From positions 226,843 through 290,842 of the forward strand of contig JAFZVZ010000017.1 in NCBI GenBank assembly GCA_017617545.1: a stretch of DNA of 64,000 nucleotides. Reading direction: 5' to 3'. A program made the translations under genes and the position numbers. The notes under the pieces are model-generated. The model was given only the letters and a program-made list of their open reading frames with translations, was not told the DNA's origin and searched no databases. This DNA comes from Lachnospiraceae bacterium (lineage in GTDB: Bacteria > Bacillota > Clostridia > Lachnospirales > Lachnospiraceae). Shown here piece by piece: positions 18,330-29,251 of the stretch. Positions within the stretch are counted from its first letter, which is position 1. Each line of letters starts with the position of its first letter.

Positions 18330-21300
18330 ATGGCAAACAAGAAGACATATCCCGAGACGGATACCAAGAAGAACCAGAACAGATCGGGTAACAACAATGC
18401 CAAGATCAGCAAGGATTCTTCCTCGAAGTCATCCAAGAAGGACGAAGAGGGTCTTGAAGAGTTCATTGCTGAAAAGAAAGCTTCCAATCTGAAGCATAAG
18501 CAGGTCCGGGACGAGGTCATTCTGATCATCACCGGACTGATCGGCATACTCATTTATCTGAGTTTTATGAACACCTGCGGCATCGTCGGCAAGGGCATCA
18601 AGAACCTTCTGTTCGGATTGCTCGGCGGCTTCATTCCGTATCTGTTCCCGATCGCATTGTTCTGCCTTGTATTTTACGTATTGCGCAACCCGGACGATCC
18701 GCTCGCGATGAAGAAGACTACGGTTTTCCTGATTTCGCAGTTTGTGCTGGCAGGCATCATTCACCTGTTCAGCAACGTCGCAGCCGAGGAAAAATTCTTC
18801 CGCTCCTTCGTTGTCGGCTATGAGGAGAGACGCGGAGGCGGCCTGTTCGGCGCATGCCTTTCGAAGCCTTTATACCTTCTGTTCGGCAAGATTGCTTCCG
18901 TGATCATCCTGATCGCGCTGTTGCTCGTGTGCATCATCCTGATCATCGGACGCGCCGTGTTCCGTGACATCTACGAATACTACAAAGAGCGCAAGCGCCT
19001 TCGCGAGGAGGCTGCGAACGCCATATACGATGACAACTCGCCGTACGCGATCCCGGAGGAGACTTCCTCCCAGGTGTTTACGATCGAGGATATTCAGGAA
19101 CAAAACCGCAAGAAACGCGTCACCATGGTCGATGCCGTTCCTCCGGAAGGCCCCGTGGATCTGAGTTTCTACGGTGAGCCGCCGAAGAAAGTTGAAGCGC
19201 CGAAGCAGAGCTTTATGGACAAGCTCCTCGGCCGCAACAAACCGGCCCCCGCGGCGCCCACCTACACCGCGATCTTCGTGGATGGGGAAAATGTTTCCAC
19301 AACACAGACGGGCGCTCCCAACGCCGCAACCGCTCAGGCAGGTTATACGGGCGCTAACACCGGCTATACCGGACAGTACAACCAAAATCCCGCAGCGGTT
19401 CCTGCGGACGGCACCGGACGTCCCGGCGAGTATGTACTCGATTCCCGCGTGTCCCAGACCGGTCATCCGATCTACCAGATCGAGCTCGATCAGAAGTTCC
19501 GTGAGACGAACGGAGCTGCTGGCAACAGTATCTTAAAGACCGATTATGCGGAGAGAGGCGACGCGGGCGTACCCGTATCCGAGCGCGAGGCAGCGAGACG
19601 AGCAGAGGTTGACCGCAAGTTAAACAGCGGCGCATCCACGCCTGCTCCCGCACCCGAAACGCCCCATAAACGCAGTGCTGAAAGACCCGACATTACGATC
19701 AGCGGTCTGAATGATAACGATCATACCGGTTACGAGGATGGTGTCAATCCTTACGATGCCGTGGAGGCAGACGAGGCTGTCGCTCCGTCCAAGGAGGAGC
19801 TGCTTGCAGGCGGTATCCGCAAGACACAGCTTCCGAATGCAGACGCTCCCGCTGACGGAACTAACGCCGCTCAGAACGCACAAAACGCAGGCGCGCAGGG
19901 CGCTGCCGAAGACGTGCCCGTGGTTCCTGTTGTCAAGCCTCCGAAGGTATACCGGTTCCCGCCGATCGACCTGTTGAAGCGTCCCTCCGGCAAGAACGAG
20001 GGCATGACGCCTGAGCTTCTCAAGGCAACCGCCGCGAAGCTCGAATCGACGCTGCAGAGCTTCGGCGTCAACGTGACCGTGACGAACATCAGCTGCGGAC
20101 CGAGCGTCACCCGCTACGAGCTCACTCCGGAGCAGGGCGTTAAAGTTAGCCGTATCACAAATTTGGAAAATGATATCAAGCTGAACCTGGCAGCTTCCGA
20201 CATCCGTATCGAGGCACCGATCCCCGGCAAATCCGCCGTCGGCATCGAAGTCCCGAACGCGGAGGCTTCCGGCGTATTGCTCCGCACGCTCATCGAGTCA
20301 AAGGAGTTCAAGACCAACGAGGGCAAGATCTCATTTGCCGTAGGTAAGGACATCGGAGGACGCATCGTCATCTCCGACATCGCGAAGATGCCTCACCTTT
20401 TGATCGCAGGCGCTACCGGTTCCGGAAAATCCGTCTGCATCAACACGATGATCATCAGCCTTCTGTACAAGTACAAGCCGGATGATCTGCGAATCATCAT
20501 GATCGACCCGAAGGTCGTGGAGCTTAGCGTATACAACGGAATTCCGCACCTTCTGATCCCTGTTGTCACCGATCCTCGCAAGGCGAGCAGCGCTCTGAAC
20601 TGGGCAGTGCAGGAGATGACCGGACGTTATGATCTGTTCGCGCAGCTCGGCGTTCGCAACCTTGAGGGATACAATGAGAAGATTGCTTCAAACGATGAGC
20701 CGATCCTCGACAAGAGCGGAAATACACTTCGCAAGAAGCCTCAGATCGTCATCATCGTCGACGAGCTTGCCGACCTCATGATGGTCGCTCCGGGCGAGGT
20801 TGAAGACGCGATCTGCCGTCTGGCACAGTTAGCGCGTGCCGCAGGAATTCACCTTGTGATCGCGACACAGCGTCCGTCCGTGGACGTCATCACGGGTCTG
20901 ATCAAGGCAAACATTCCGTCGAGAATCGCATTTGCCGTATCCTCGGGTATCGACTCGAGAACCATTCTCGACCAGGTCGGCGCTGAGAAGCTGCTCGGCA
21001 AGGGCGACATGCTGTTCTTCCCGCAAGGCATTCCGAAGCCCGTCCGTCTGCAGGGTCCGTTCGTCTCCGACGAGGAGATCCAGCACATTGTCGATTACAT
21101 GATCGAGAAGAACGGCGCGGATTACGACGAAACAGCAGCGGAGGGCATCAAAAACGGCGTGGGAACAGTCGCTGAGCAGATGAAGGCGGCGTCCGCCGAT
21201 GCGGAACCCGACGACGGAAGAGACGAGTATTTTGCTCAGGCCGGACGGTTTATCATCGAGAAGGACAAGGCGTCCATCGGTATGCTGCAGCGTGTCTACA

Positions 21301-21446
21301 AGATCGGTTTCAACCGCGCCGCGCGCATCATGGACCAGCTGTCCGAGGCAGGCGTTGTCGGACCTGAAGAGGGCACAAAGCCTCGCAAGATCCTGATGAC
21401 TGCCGACCAGTTCGAGACGTTCTTAAAATCCGGAGGGAACAATTAA
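18330..21446 (+). CDS. ftsK: DNA translocase FtsK/SpoIIIE
   Basis: 1038 aa. Four transmembrane segments in the first 210 residues, then a long low-complexity Ala/Pro/Gly-rich linker to about 540. The RecA-like motor has Walker A GATGSGKS at 694-701 and Walker [13 protein letters not shown], and a winged-helix gamma domain is at the C-terminus ([22 protein letters not shown]). It pumps chromosomal DNA through the division septum; the gamma domain reads polar DNA motifs and activates Xer recombination. AGGAGGGGG precedes the ATG. Confidence 0.95.
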   Translation: MANKKTYPETDTKKNQNRSGNNNAKISKDSSSKSSKKDEEGLEEFIAEKKASNLKHKQVRDEVILIITGLIGILIYLSFMNTCGIVGKGIKNLLFGLLGGFIPYLFPIALFCLVFYVLRNPDDPLAMKKTTVFLISQFVLAGIIHLFSNVAAEEKFFRSFVVGYEERRGGGLFGACLSKPLYLLFGKIASVIILIALLLVCIILIIGRAVFRDIYEYYKERKRLREEAANAIYDDNSPYAIPEETSSQVFTIEDIQEQNRKKRVTMVDAVPPEGPVDLSFYGEPPKKVEAPKQSFMDKLLGRNKPAPAAPTYTAIFVDGENVSTTQTGAPNAATAQAGYTGANTGYTGQYNQNPAAVPADGTGRPGEYVLDSRVSQTGHPIYQIELDQKFRETNGAAGNSILKTDYAERGDAGVPVSEREAARRAEVDRKLNSGASTPAPAPETPHKRSAERPDITISGLNDNDHTGYEDGVNPYDAVEADEAVAPSKEELLAGGIRKTQLPNADAPADGTNAAQNAQNAGAQGAAEDVPVVPVVKPPKVYRFPPIDLLKRPSGKNEGMTPELLKATAAKLESTLQSFGVNVTVTNISCGPSVTRYELTPEQGVKVSRITNLENDIKLNLAASDIRIEAPIPGKSAVGIEVPNAEASGVLLRTLIESKEFKTNEGKISFAVGKDIGGRIVISDIAKMPHLLIAGATGSGKSVCINTMIISLLYKYKPDDLRIIMIDPKVVELSVYNGIPHLLIPVVTDPRKASSALNWAVQEMTGRYDLFAQLGVRNLEGYNEKIASNDEPILDKSGNTLRKKPQIVIIVDELADLMMVAPGEVEDAICRLAQLARAAGIHLVIATQRPSVDVITGLIKANIPSRIAFAVSSGIDSRTILDQVGAEKLLGKGDMLFFPQGIPKPVRLQGPFVSDEEIQHIVDYMIEKNGADYDETAAEGIKNGVGTVAEQMKAASADAEPDDGRDEYFAQAGRFIIEKDKASIGMLQRVYKIGFNRAARIMDQLSEAGVVGPEEGTKPRKILMTADQFETFLKSGGNN

Positions 21447-21504
21447 TCATTGTTTTCTAAGGTAATCAGTTTAGGTTGTTTCAAGTTACAGACAGGATAT
21501 TTTC

Positions 21505-23607
21505 ATGGGAATTGTACATGTCTTAAATCAGGAAACCATCAATCAGATCGCGGCCGGGGAAGTTATCGAACGCCCGGCCTCGGTCGTGAAAGAGCTAGTG
21601 GAAAATGCGCTTGATTCCGGCGCGACCGGGATCACAGTTGAAGCGGAGCAGGGAGGAATCTCCATGCTCCGTGTTTCTGACAACGGCTCCGGATTTGCCG
21701 CGGACGATATCCGCACGGCATTCCTTCGCCATGCTACAAGCAAGATCGAGACCGGCGCGGATCTGTTCCGCATTCACAGCCTCGGCTTCCGCGGTGAGGC
21801 TCTCTCGAGTATCGCCGCTGTTGCCCGCGTCGAGCTGCTCACGTACAATGCCGACGATTATCTCGGCAGTCGTTACCGTATCGAGGGAGGGCAGGAGATA
21901 TCGCTCGAGGAGGCGGGATGTCCGCAGGGAACGACGATGATCGTCAGGGACATTTTCTACAACGTTCCCGCCAGACGGAAATTCCTGAAGACACCTGTTT
22001 CGGAGACCGGGTACATCAATGAACTGATGTGCCGTTTTGCGATCGCTCACCCCGATGTCTCGTTCTCGCTGATCTCGCAGGGAAGAACACTTCTTCATAC
22101 GTCCGGCAACGGCAAGCTGCGCGATGCCGTGTACGCAGCATACGGTCGCGATATCGCGGACAATCTGATCCCCGTACACGCGGAGACGGATATTGTTACC
22201 ATTACCGGTGTCATCGGCAAGCCGATCGCCGCGCGGAGCAACCGAAATCTCGAGCTTTGCTTCGTAAACAACCGTGACATCCGAAGCACACTGATCACCA
22301 AGGCGATCGAGGATGCCTACCAGGGACACCTGATGCAGCATCGGTATCCGTTCACGGCGATCAACCTCGATATCCGCCCGGAGACGATCGATGTCAACGT
22401 GCATCCGACTAAGCACGATGTACGCTTCTCCGACCGTGATGCTATATACAATGCGGTGTTCAACGCCGTGCGAGCAGCTCTGAGCGAGACAATACTGATC
22501 CCGGACGCTGCCATCGGCGAGGAGACACCTGCTGCCAAGACAAGTGTGCCGCGTCCCGCGGAAGTGTTTGAGACAAACCGCAGAAGCGCGGAACGGTACA
22601 CAACGCCGGTTGCGGATGCGACAAAAGCAGACGCAGTTACAACTGAAAACGCTGATACACATACGAGCACGAACGCCGATGCAGTTATAACCACAGACCA
22701 CAGTGCTGAATCAACAGTAAACTCCGGTGCCGAGACAGACGTAACCCCGAACTCAAATCCGTCCGATACAGCAAACACTTCCGAAGCAAAATCTGAAGGC
22801 GCTGGGTACCGTGACGAAACAAAGACCTCGAACCTTACGGAAGCGGCGGAAGAGTATTCGACAGTTTCACAGGACCGTCTTCCCGGTACAACTGCACAAA
22901 GTGCTGTTTCTTCGGAAAATGAGCCTACCCCTCTTGTCGAAAAGCCTGTCAACACCATGACAGCAGCGGAGCTGCTGCAGAGAGAGGTGATCACCGGCGA
23001 ACAGATGGCTTTCGTGGATACGAAACGCGCGCCGGAATACCGGATCGTAGGCCAGGTGTTTGACACCTACTGGATCATTCAGCTCGACCATGAAATGCTG
23101 ATGATGGATCAGCATGCCGCACACGAGAAGATTAACTATGAGCGACTGCTCAAACAGGTTACCGAGGGCGAAGTTTACACGCAGCAGATGACGCCTCCCG
23201 CAGTTGTCTCACTGACGATCCGTGAGGAGGAAGCGCTCCTGAACAATATGGAGTATTTTACGAAGCTCGGGTTTGAGATCCGCAACCTCGGCGGAAGAGA
23301 GTACGGCATCTTCGGTGTTCCGACCGTTCTGTTCGATATCGCACCTCAGGAGTATTTTGCGCAGACGCTTGACCGATTGACGGAGGGCGGCAACAAAGAG
23401 CCTCTTTTGCGCGTTCTGGAGCGTCTGGCGTCCATGTCCTGCAAGGCAGCGATCAAGGGCGGACAGACCATCTCGTACTCAGAGGCGGACCATCTCGTTG
23501 CCGAGCTGCTGACGCTTGACAATCCTTACCAGTGTCCGCACGGAAGACCGACGATCATCTCGTTCAGCGAGTATGAGCTCGAGAAGAAATTCAAGCGGAT
23601 CGTCTGA
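21505..23607 (+). CDS. mutL: DNA mismatch repair protein MutL
   Basis: 700 aa. The N-terminal GHKL ATPase has ENALDSGATGI, DNGSGF and GFRGEALSSIA. A Thr/Ser/Ala-rich disordered linker spans about 345-490. The C-terminal dimerisation domain contains DQHAAHEKINYER, matching the DQHA(X)2E(X)4E nicking-endonuclease motif, so this is an endonuclease-type MutL as in Gram-positives lacking MutH. The usual neighbour mutS is not upstream (ftsK is), while miaA follows as is common. The ribosome site (AGGATATTTTC) is modest. Confidence 0.95.
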   Translation: MGIVHVLNQETINQIAAGEVIERPASVVKELVENALDSGATGITVEAEQGGISMLRVSDNGSGFAADDIRTAFLRHATSKIETGADLFRIHSLGFRGEALSSIAAVARVELLTYNADDYLGSRYRIEGGQEISLEEAGCPQGTTMIVRDIFYNVPARRKFLKTPVSETGYINELMCRFAIAHPDVSFSLISQGRTLLHTSGNGKLRDAVYAAYGRDIADNLIPVHAETDIVTITGVIGKPIAARSNRNLELCFVNNRDIRSTLITKAIEDAYQGHLMQHRYPFTAINLDIRPETIDVNVHPTKHDVRFSDRDAIYNAVFNAVRAALSETILIPDAAIGEETPAAKTSVPRPAEVFETNRRSAERYTTPVADATKADAVTTENADTHTSTNADAVITTDHSAESTVNSGAETDVTPNSNPSDTANTSEAKSEGAGYRDETKTSNLTEAAEEYSTVSQDRLPGTTAQSAVSSENEPTPLVEKPVNTMTAAELLQREVITGEQMAFVDTKRAPEYRIVGQVFDTYWIIQLDHEMLMMDQHAAHEKINYERLLKQVTEGEVYTQQMTPPAVVSLTIREEEALLNNMEYFTKLGFEIRNLGGREYGIFGVPTVLFDIAPQEYFAQTLDRLTEGGNKEPLLRVLERLASMSCKAAIKGGQTISYSEADHLVAELLTLDNPYQCPHGRPTIISFSEYELEKKFKRIV

Positions 23608-23691
23608 CAGTCCGAAATAAACGTTGGAAATAAAGTTGACAGACCCTGAACAGAGTCTCAAGGGCGTCCGTCGCAAAGCAAAGGAGAGACC

Positions 23692-24612
23692 GTGGAACCA
23701 CTGATCATCCTGTCAGGACCGACAGCCGTCGGCAAAACCGAATTGTCACTGTCTCTCGCGCAGGCGATCGGCGGTGAGATCATCAGCGCCGATTCGATGC
23801 AGGTATACCGCGGAATGGATATCGGCACTGCCAAGATCCCGGTTTCCGAGCAAAAAGGGATCCGTCATCATCTGATCGATATTCTCGACCCCGATGAACC
23901 GTGGGACGTTTCACAGTTCACGCAGCGCGCGACAGAGGCCATACGGGAGATACGCGCCGCAGGTCATCTGCCGATCGTCGTCGGAGGGACAGGCTTTTAT
24001 ATTCAGGCGCTCGTCAAGGACATCACGTTCGAGGATGAGCCGAGGGACGGTTACCGGGAAATGCTTGAGGCAACTGATTCGGACACACTCGCAGCGATGC
24101 TTTTGGCAGTCGACCCGGCAAGCGCCGCGTCCATTCCGGTAGGAAACCGAAAGCGCATGATCCGCGCGATCGAATACGAACACTATCACGGGGAGCCGAT
24201 CTCCGCGCTCAACGAGCGACAGGCGTTGCAGGAATCCCCGTACAATTACGCATACTTTGTCCTTACGATGGACCGTGAAAAGCTTTACGGACGGATCAAC
24301 GAGCGCGTCGATGCGATGGTTCACGAAGGTCTTGCGGATGAGGTAAAGAAGCTTCTAGACAACGGTTACCGTGAAGATTCCGTAGCGATGCTTGGTCTTG
24401 GCTACCGGCAGATGATCCCGTATCTTCACGGCGAATGTACCCTGGAGGACGCGGTAGCGCGCATCCAGCTGGAGACGAGGCATTTTGCGAAGAGGCAAAT
24501 GACCTGGTTCCGGCGGGAGAAGGATGTCATTTTCCTCGATAAAGACACAAAAACAGAGGAGGAGCTGTTGCAGTCGATGCTGGAGACCCTCCGCGATAAA
24601 AGCATAATTTAG
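23692..24612 (+). CDS. miaA: tRNA dimethylallyltransferase
   Basis: 306 aa, standard length. P-loop GPTAVGKTELS near the N-terminus, then ADSMQVYRGMDIGTAK and the conserved VVGGTGFYIQALV. It transfers a dimethylallyl group to N6 of A37 in tRNAs that read UNN codons. GTG start after AAGGAGAGACC. It lies 84 bp after mutL, a widely conserved neighbour. Confidence 0.96.
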   Translation: MEPLIILSGPTAVGKTELSLSLAQAIGGEIISADSMQVYRGMDIGTAKIPVSEQKGIRHHLIDILDPDEPWDVSQFTQRATEAIREIRAAGHLPIVVGGTGFYIQALVKDITFEDEPRDGYREMLEATDSDTLAAMLLAVDPASAASIPVGNRKRMIRAIEYEHYHGEPISALNERQALQESPYNYAYFVLTMDREKLYGRINERVDAMVHEGLADEVKKLLDNGYREDSVAMLGLGYRQMIPYLHGECTLEDAVARIQLETRHFAKRQMTWFRREKDVIFLDKDTKTEEELLQSMLETLRDKSII

Positions 24613-24630
24613 AAAGGCACCACTTGTACC

Positions 24631-25917
24631 ATGGATTTACGTAAAATGTATCAGTCTCTCGGGATTGACGAGGATATATACCGTCTCGGAGAAACGACCG
24701 CAGCAGCGCTTGCTGACCGCTTCGCGGAGATCGACCGCACAGCCGAGATCTGCCAGATGAAGGTCATCGCGGCGATGCAGAAGAACCGTGTCAGCACGGA
24801 ATGCTTTGAGACGTCCACAGGGTATGGCTACAACGATCTCGGGCGTGACACGCTCGAGGCGGTTTACGCGGATGTATTTCACACGGAGAGCGCCCTTGTA
24901 CGTGCGCAGATCACGTGCGGAACGCACGCTCTGTCCCTCGCGATGGCGGCCAATCTGCGCCCCGGTGACGAGATCCTCTCACCGGTCGGCAAGCCTTACG
25001 ACACGCTCGAGCAGGTGATCGGCATCGTGCCGGCACCCGGGTCTCTTCGCGAGTTCGGGATCACCTACCGCCAGGTAGAGCTTCTTCCCGACAATTCCTT
25101 CGACTTTGATGGTATCAAGGCGGCCATCAACGAGCACACAAAGCTGATCGAAATCCAAAGGAGCAAGGGGTATCTGACAAGACCTACATTTTCCGTGGCA
25201 CAGATTGGAGAACTGATCGCGTTCATTAAAGGGATCAAGCCCGATGTGATCTGCATGGTCGACAACTGCTACGGTGAATTCGTCGAAACGATCGAGCCCT
25301 CGGATGTCGGAGCGGACCTTGTCGTCGGCTCTCTGATCAAGAATCCGGGCGGCGGTCTTGCACCGATCGGCGGCTACATTGCAGGCAAGAGCGAGTATGT
25401 GGAGCAGTGCGCATATCGTCTTACAAGCCCCGGTCTCGGTCGCGAGGTCGGTGCCTCACTCGGCGTATCGCGTTCATTCTACCAGGGACTGTTTCTCGCG
25501 CCCACGGTTGTTGCCTCCGCGCTTAAGGGAGCGATCTTCGCGGCCAACCTGTATGAGCCTCTCGGGTTCCCGTGTGTGCCGAACGCGACGGAAGAGCGCC
25601 ACGATATCATCCAGGCGGTCACCCTCGGCTCGCCGGAGCGTGTCGTCGCCTTCTGCAAGGGCATCCAGGCAGGAAGTCCCGTTGACAGCTACGTAGTGCC
25701 CGAACCTTGGGCAATGCCCGGATATCACTCCGAAGTCATCATGGCGGCGGGAGCATTTTACCAGGGCTCATCCATCGAGCTTTCCGCGGACGGACCGATC
25801 GAGCCGCCGTACGCCGTGTATTTCCAGGGCGGTCTTACATGGGCGCACGCCAAATTCGGAATTCTGATGTCGCTGCAGAAACTGAAGGATGCGGGTCTGT
25901 TGCCGGGACAGGCATAA
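24631..25917 (+). CDS. PLP-dependent methionine gamma-lyase family protein (YnbB / 'aluminium resistance' family)
   Basis: 428 aa fold-type I PLP enzyme of the family often annotated as aluminium resistance protein. The PLP lysine lies in GSLIKNPGGGLAP, and the substrate-cofactor region includes CGTHALSLAMAANLRPGDEI. In B. subtilis the counterpart ynbB sits near glnR. Biochemical function is unproven for most members; a C-S lyase activity is inferred from the family. It is 18 nt after miaA, likely co-transcribed. Confidence 0.85.
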   Translation: MDLRKMYQSLGIDEDIYRLGETTAAALADRFAEIDRTAEICQMKVIAAMQKNRVSTECFETSTGYGYNDLGRDTLEAVYADVFHTESALVRAQITCGTHALSLAMAANLRPGDEILSPVGKPYDTLEQVIGIVPAPGSLREFGITYRQVELLPDNSFDFDGIKAAINEHTKLIEIQRSKGYLTRPTFSVAQIGELIAFIKGIKPDVICMVDNCYGEFVETIEPSDVGADLVVGSLIKNPGGGLAPIGGYIAGKSEYVEQCAYRLTSPGLGREVGASLGVSRSFYQGLFLAPTVVASALKGAIFAANLYEPLGFPCVPNATEERHDIIQAVTLGSPERVVAFCKGIQAGSPVDSYVVPEPWAMPGYHSEVIMAAGAFYQGSSIELSADGPIEPPYAVYFQGGLTWAHAKFGILMSLQKLKDAGLLPGQA

Positions 25918-25952
25918 TATCGTCCCGGAAGACGGTCCTCCGGCGCCCGTTC

Positions 25953-25981
25953 TTGTCACTTGACCCGATTTATGATATAAT
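25953..25981 (+). promoter_or_regulatory. Promoter for radC / mre operon
   Basis: TTGTCA (25953-25958), a 17-bp spacer, and TATAAT (25976-25981), a near-consensus sigma-A promoter 42 bp before radC. It is the best promoter seen ahead of the elongation cluster. Confidence 0.75.
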
Positions 25982-26022
25982 GTAATGTGGTCCATCCCCC
26001 GGAGAAAGGGAAAGGATCAATT

Positions 26023-26703
26023 ATGAAAAATGAAAAACCGAACCAGGGAAGTCTGTTGCCTGACGAGAAGGCAAGTCTGTACGGAATTGAATCACTCACC
26101 GACGCGGAACTGCTTGCTCTGATCATCCGAAGCGGAACGAAAGGCATCAGCGTACATGAGCTTTCGAGACGCATCATAACAGAGCTCGGAGGCAGCATCG
26201 GCGGCATTGTCTCCTCCGATGCGGAGGTTCTCGATTCGCTGCACGGCGTAGGCCGCGCGAAGAAGATGCAGATCGCGTCGATCGGCGAGCTGTCGCGGCG
26301 CATATGGAACAGCCACAGGGATGTGAGAGTACCGCTGACGTCCTCAAAGCAGGTGTACAGCTTCTTCCGCGAGGATCTGCGGCATGCCGAGACGGAGGAG
26401 GTGCATCTGGCGCTTCTCGACGTAAAATGCTGCCTGCTCCGGCACGAGCAGCTCTCCAAGGGAACGCTTCGTTCCTCGCCGGTATCGCCGCGCGAGGTGT
26501 TTGAGACGGCTCTACGGTGCCACGCCGCTTCCTTTATCCTGTTGCACAACCATCCGAGCGGTGACTGTTCTCCGAGCAAGGAGGACTTCGAGGTCACGAA
26601 CACGCTTCGCTCGCTCGGACAGTCAATGCAGCTTCCGATGCTTGACCACATCATTATCGGAGACCCCGGCTACTACAGTTTCAAGGATTCCGGGGTATTG
26701 TAA
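26023..26703 (+). CDS. radC: RadC-family JAB/MPN domain protein
   Basis: 226 aa. An N-terminal helix-hairpin-helix-like region (LTDAELLALIIRSGTKG) precedes a C-terminal JAB/MPN metalloprotease-like domain with HNHPSGDCSPSKEDFEVT (the HxHPSGD...S/D zinc motif). The family was once linked to DNA repair but its function is unclear. ATG 26023 was chosen: an AAAGG lies 5 nt upstream, and the earlier in-frame ATG at 25987 lies inside the likely transcription start region. radC directly before mreB is also found in Bacillus. Confidence 0.9.
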   Translation: MKNEKPNQGSLLPDEKASLYGIESLTDAELLALIIRSGTKGISVHELSRRIITELGGSIGGIVSSDAEVLDSLHGVGRAKKMQIASIGELSRRIWNSHRDVRVPLTSSKQVYSFFREDLRHAETEEVHLALLDVKCCLLRHEQLSKGTLRSSPVSPREVFETALRCHAASFILLHNHPSGDCSPSKEDFEVTNTLRSLGQSMQLPMLDHIIIGDPGYYSFKDSGVL

Positions 26704-26721
26704 CGTTTATAAGGAGTCTGT

Positions 26722-27750
26722 ATGGACAAGAAAATATACGGTATCGACTTCGGTACCTACGCGATCAAAATCTACCGCATCCGCCAAGGGATCTGCTTCC
26801 ACCAGAAGAGCGTGATCGCCTCGAAGGGCAAGGATCAGATCATCGCCATCGGAGAGGAAGCGTACGAGATGTACGGCAAGCAGCCCGAGTACATCAACAT
26901 TGATTTTCCGATCCGTAACGGCGTCGTCGCGGATTACGACAAGATGCTCGCGCTGATCAACTGCATCGCGATGGACAAGGCCCGCGAGGGTGACAAGATG
27001 AAGGGCGCCAGCTTTGTGATCGCGGTCCCGACGGAAGTGACTGACGTTGAGAAGAAGACATTTTACGATATCATCGACGCGTCGATCATCCGTCCGAAGA
27101 AGATCCGGATCGTGGAAAAGCCTCTCGCGGACGCTCTCGGATGCGGTATCGCGATCGACGACAGCAACGGTTCGCTCGTCGTCAACATCGGAGCGGACAC
27201 CACGGAGATCTCCGTGATCGCGCAGGGCGGTATCGTTCTGAGCCGGCTGTGTTCCTGCGGCGGAGCGAAGTTTGACGACGCCGTGATCGCGGCAGTGAGA
27301 CGCAAATACAATCTCATGATCGGCGCGCGCACGGCAGAGCAGGTGAAGATCGGGCTTGTTGACCTCGCCTCGGACGGGTCCGGCACGATGAAAGCATACG
27401 GACGCGATTATATGAGCGGACTTCCGAGAGAGCGTGAAGTGACCGCGGACCTTGTCAACAAGGCCGTTGCGGAACCTCTCGAGACGATCATTGACGCCAT
27501 CCGCTCGGTTCTTGAGCGAATTCCGCCGGAGATTTCCGCCGACGTGTACCGCGGCGGCATCATGGTTTCCGGCGCATCCTCGGCGTTGGGCGGACTTGCC
27601 TACCACATTTCACAGGCGACCGGACTTCGTGTCAACATCGCGCCGAACGGGGCGACAAGCGTTGTCGACGGACTAGGGCGCGTGATGGAAGAGGAGGCGT
27701 ACACGCATCTTGCGAAGCCTCTTCGCAGAACCTACTACGAAAACGACTGA
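26722..27750 (+). CDS. mreB: Rod shape-determining protein MreB
   Basis: 342 aa actin-fold ATPase. Phosphate-1 motif YGIDFGTYAIKIYR, phosphate-2 LVVNIGADTTEISVIA, and an adenosine-motif region GGIMVSGASSALGGL. It polymerises on the inner membrane and directs lateral wall synthesis by the elongasome. Its N-terminus lacks an obvious amphipathic helix. TAAGGAG precedes the ATG. It leads mreC, mreD, mrdA, minC and rodA. Confidence 0.94.
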   Translation: MDKKIYGIDFGTYAIKIYRIRQGICFHQKSVIASKGKDQIIAIGEEAYEMYGKQPEYINIDFPIRNGVVADYDKMLALINCIAMDKAREGDKMKGASFVIAVPTEVTDVEKKTFYDIIDASIIRPKKIRIVEKPLADALGCGIAIDDSNGSLVVNIGADTTEISVIAQGGIVLSRLCSCGGAKFDDAVIAAVRRKYNLMIGARTAEQVKIGLVDLASDGSGTMKAYGRDYMSGLPREREVTADLVNKAVAEPLETIIDAIRSVLERIPPEISADVYRGGIMVSGASSALGGLAYHISQATGLRVNIAPNGATSVVDGLGRVMEEEAYTHLAKPLRRTYYEND

Positions 27751-27777
27751 CCTTAGAGAAAGGAGGTACGGGAGAAC

Positions 27778-28641
27778 ATGAACTCACGGAAGAAACCGAG
27801 TTACGGGATCGAGCCGAAATACATCTTGATGCTCTGCATCATGCTCTGCCTGTGCCTGATCCTGTTCTCGTACCGTTTCCCGAAATATTTCAACCCTCTG
27901 CGAAAGGCGCTGAACACCTGCCTTGTCCCGATGCAGAAGGGAATTCACGTCATCGGCACACAGATGGATGACCTAAGCGCCAAGTTCGATGACATCGACA
28001 GTCTTCGTGCGGAAAATGAAGCTCTCCGCAACGAACTGACCGAGCTTCGCAGCAAGAACGAGATGCTCGAGCAGGACCTTTACGACATGGAGCTGTACAA
28101 GCAGCTTCTCGAACTTGACAAGACCTATCCGGAGTACAAAAAAGTCGGAGCGAACATCATTGCCCGTGACAGCAGTGGATTTTACGCGACCTTCACGATC
28201 GACAAGGGCGAGAAGGAAGGCATGAAAGTCGACATGAACGTGCTCGCTGACAACGGTCTCGTAGGCATCATCACTGAGGTCGGTCCGAATTACTCCATCG
28301 TACGCTCGATCATCGACGACAACAGCTACGTGAGCGCTACGATCATGAAGACGGGCGACAACTGCATCGTGTGCGGAAGCCTATCACTCCTGACCAAGGG
28401 CTTTATCCGCGTCAGAGACATCACCGTCAACTCCCAGGCGCGCAACAATTACAAGGTGTACACCTCGGAGCTCAGCGAAAAATACCTGCCGGGTCTTCTG
28501 ATCGGTTACCTCTCAAACATTACGACCGAGGCGGACGGCATGACCAAGGTCGCTTACCTGACACCGGTCGTGGATTTCGAGCACCTGTCCACGGTGCTTG
28601 TCATCACACAGCTTAAGGAATCCCGCGTCAACGCGGAGTGA
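27778..28641 (+). CDS. mreC: Rod shape-determining protein MreC
   Basis: 287 aa. A short cytoplasmic N-terminus, one membrane segment (about residues 18-35), a coiled coil (about 63-105: DSLRAENEALRNELTELRSKN), then the beta-domain core with IIARDSSGFYATFTIDKGEKEGM and the NGLVGIITEVG segment typical of MreC. It links MreB filaments to PBP2/RodA on the outer side of the membrane. AAAGGAGGT precedes the ATG. Confidence 0.93.
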   Translation: MNSRKKPSYGIEPKYILMLCIMLCLCLILFSYRFPKYFNPLRKALNTCLVPMQKGIHVIGTQMDDLSAKFDDIDSLRAENEALRNELTELRSKNEMLEQDLYDMELYKQLLELDKTYPEYKKVGANIIARDSSGFYATFTIDKGEKEGMKVDMNVLADNGLVGIITEVGPNYSIVRSIIDDNSYVSATIMKTGDNCIVCGSLSLLTKGFIRVRDITVNSQARNNYKVYTSELSEKYLPGLLIGYLSNITTEADGMTKVAYLTPVVDFEHLSTVLVITQLKESRVNAE

Positions 28642-28688
28642 CGAAGCCGCAACCTTTTTCTTAGTAACGTATCATTCAAGGAGCACCC

Positions 28689-29243
28689 ATGCTTGCGTTT
28701 TTGATCTTCACAATTGAAATCCTTGTGAGCTACCTGCTGCAGAACACGGTGTTCGTGACGCTTTCGATCGCGAACGCGATGCCGGATCTTTTGATCATCG
28801 TAGCAGTAGCGGCAGGATATCAGAACTCGCGTCTGCGCGGCATGGGAGTCGGGTTTTTCTGCGGTCTGATGCTCGACATCGGAAGCGGCGGCATCCTCGG
28901 CGTATACGCCTTGTTTTACATGATCATCGGCTACGTCAGCGGACATTTCAACAACTACTATGTGCAGCGGGACATTTTCTTCCCGCTCATGCTGATCACG
29001 GTCTCGGAGTTTGCCATGTGCACCGCGACCTACATATTCGGTTTCCTGATCCGCGGCGACCTGCAGCTGGTCACCTACATCAAGCACATCTTCATACCGA
29101 AGATCCTGTACACGGTGTTGGTCGCCATTGTTTACTATCTGATCCTTGACTTCCTGTACGAGAGAGTGCTCAACCGCAAGGCCGAGGACGAGTCGTTCCT
29201 CGCCCCTGAGAGCATTCTGCAGGATACCACGGAACGGAATTAA
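28689..29243 (+). CDS. mreD: Rod shape-determining protein MreD
   Basis: 184 aa integral membrane protein with about five hydrophobic segments. Weakly conserved, but length, topology and position between mreC and a PBP2 gene identify it. The segment ANAMPDLLIIVAVAAGYQNS and GFFCGLMLDIGSGGILG match the MreD pattern. A partner of MreC in the elongasome. Confidence 0.9.
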   Translation: MLAFLIFTIEILVSYLLQNTVFVTLSIANAMPDLLIIVAVAAGYQNSRLRGMGVGFFCGLMLDIGSGGILGVYALFYMIIGYVSGHFNNYYVQRDIFFPLMLITVSEFAMCTATYIFGFLIRGDLQLVTYIKHIFIPKILYTVLVAIVYYLILDFLYERVLNRKAEDESFLAPESILQDTTERN

Positions 29244-29251
29244 GAGGCATC

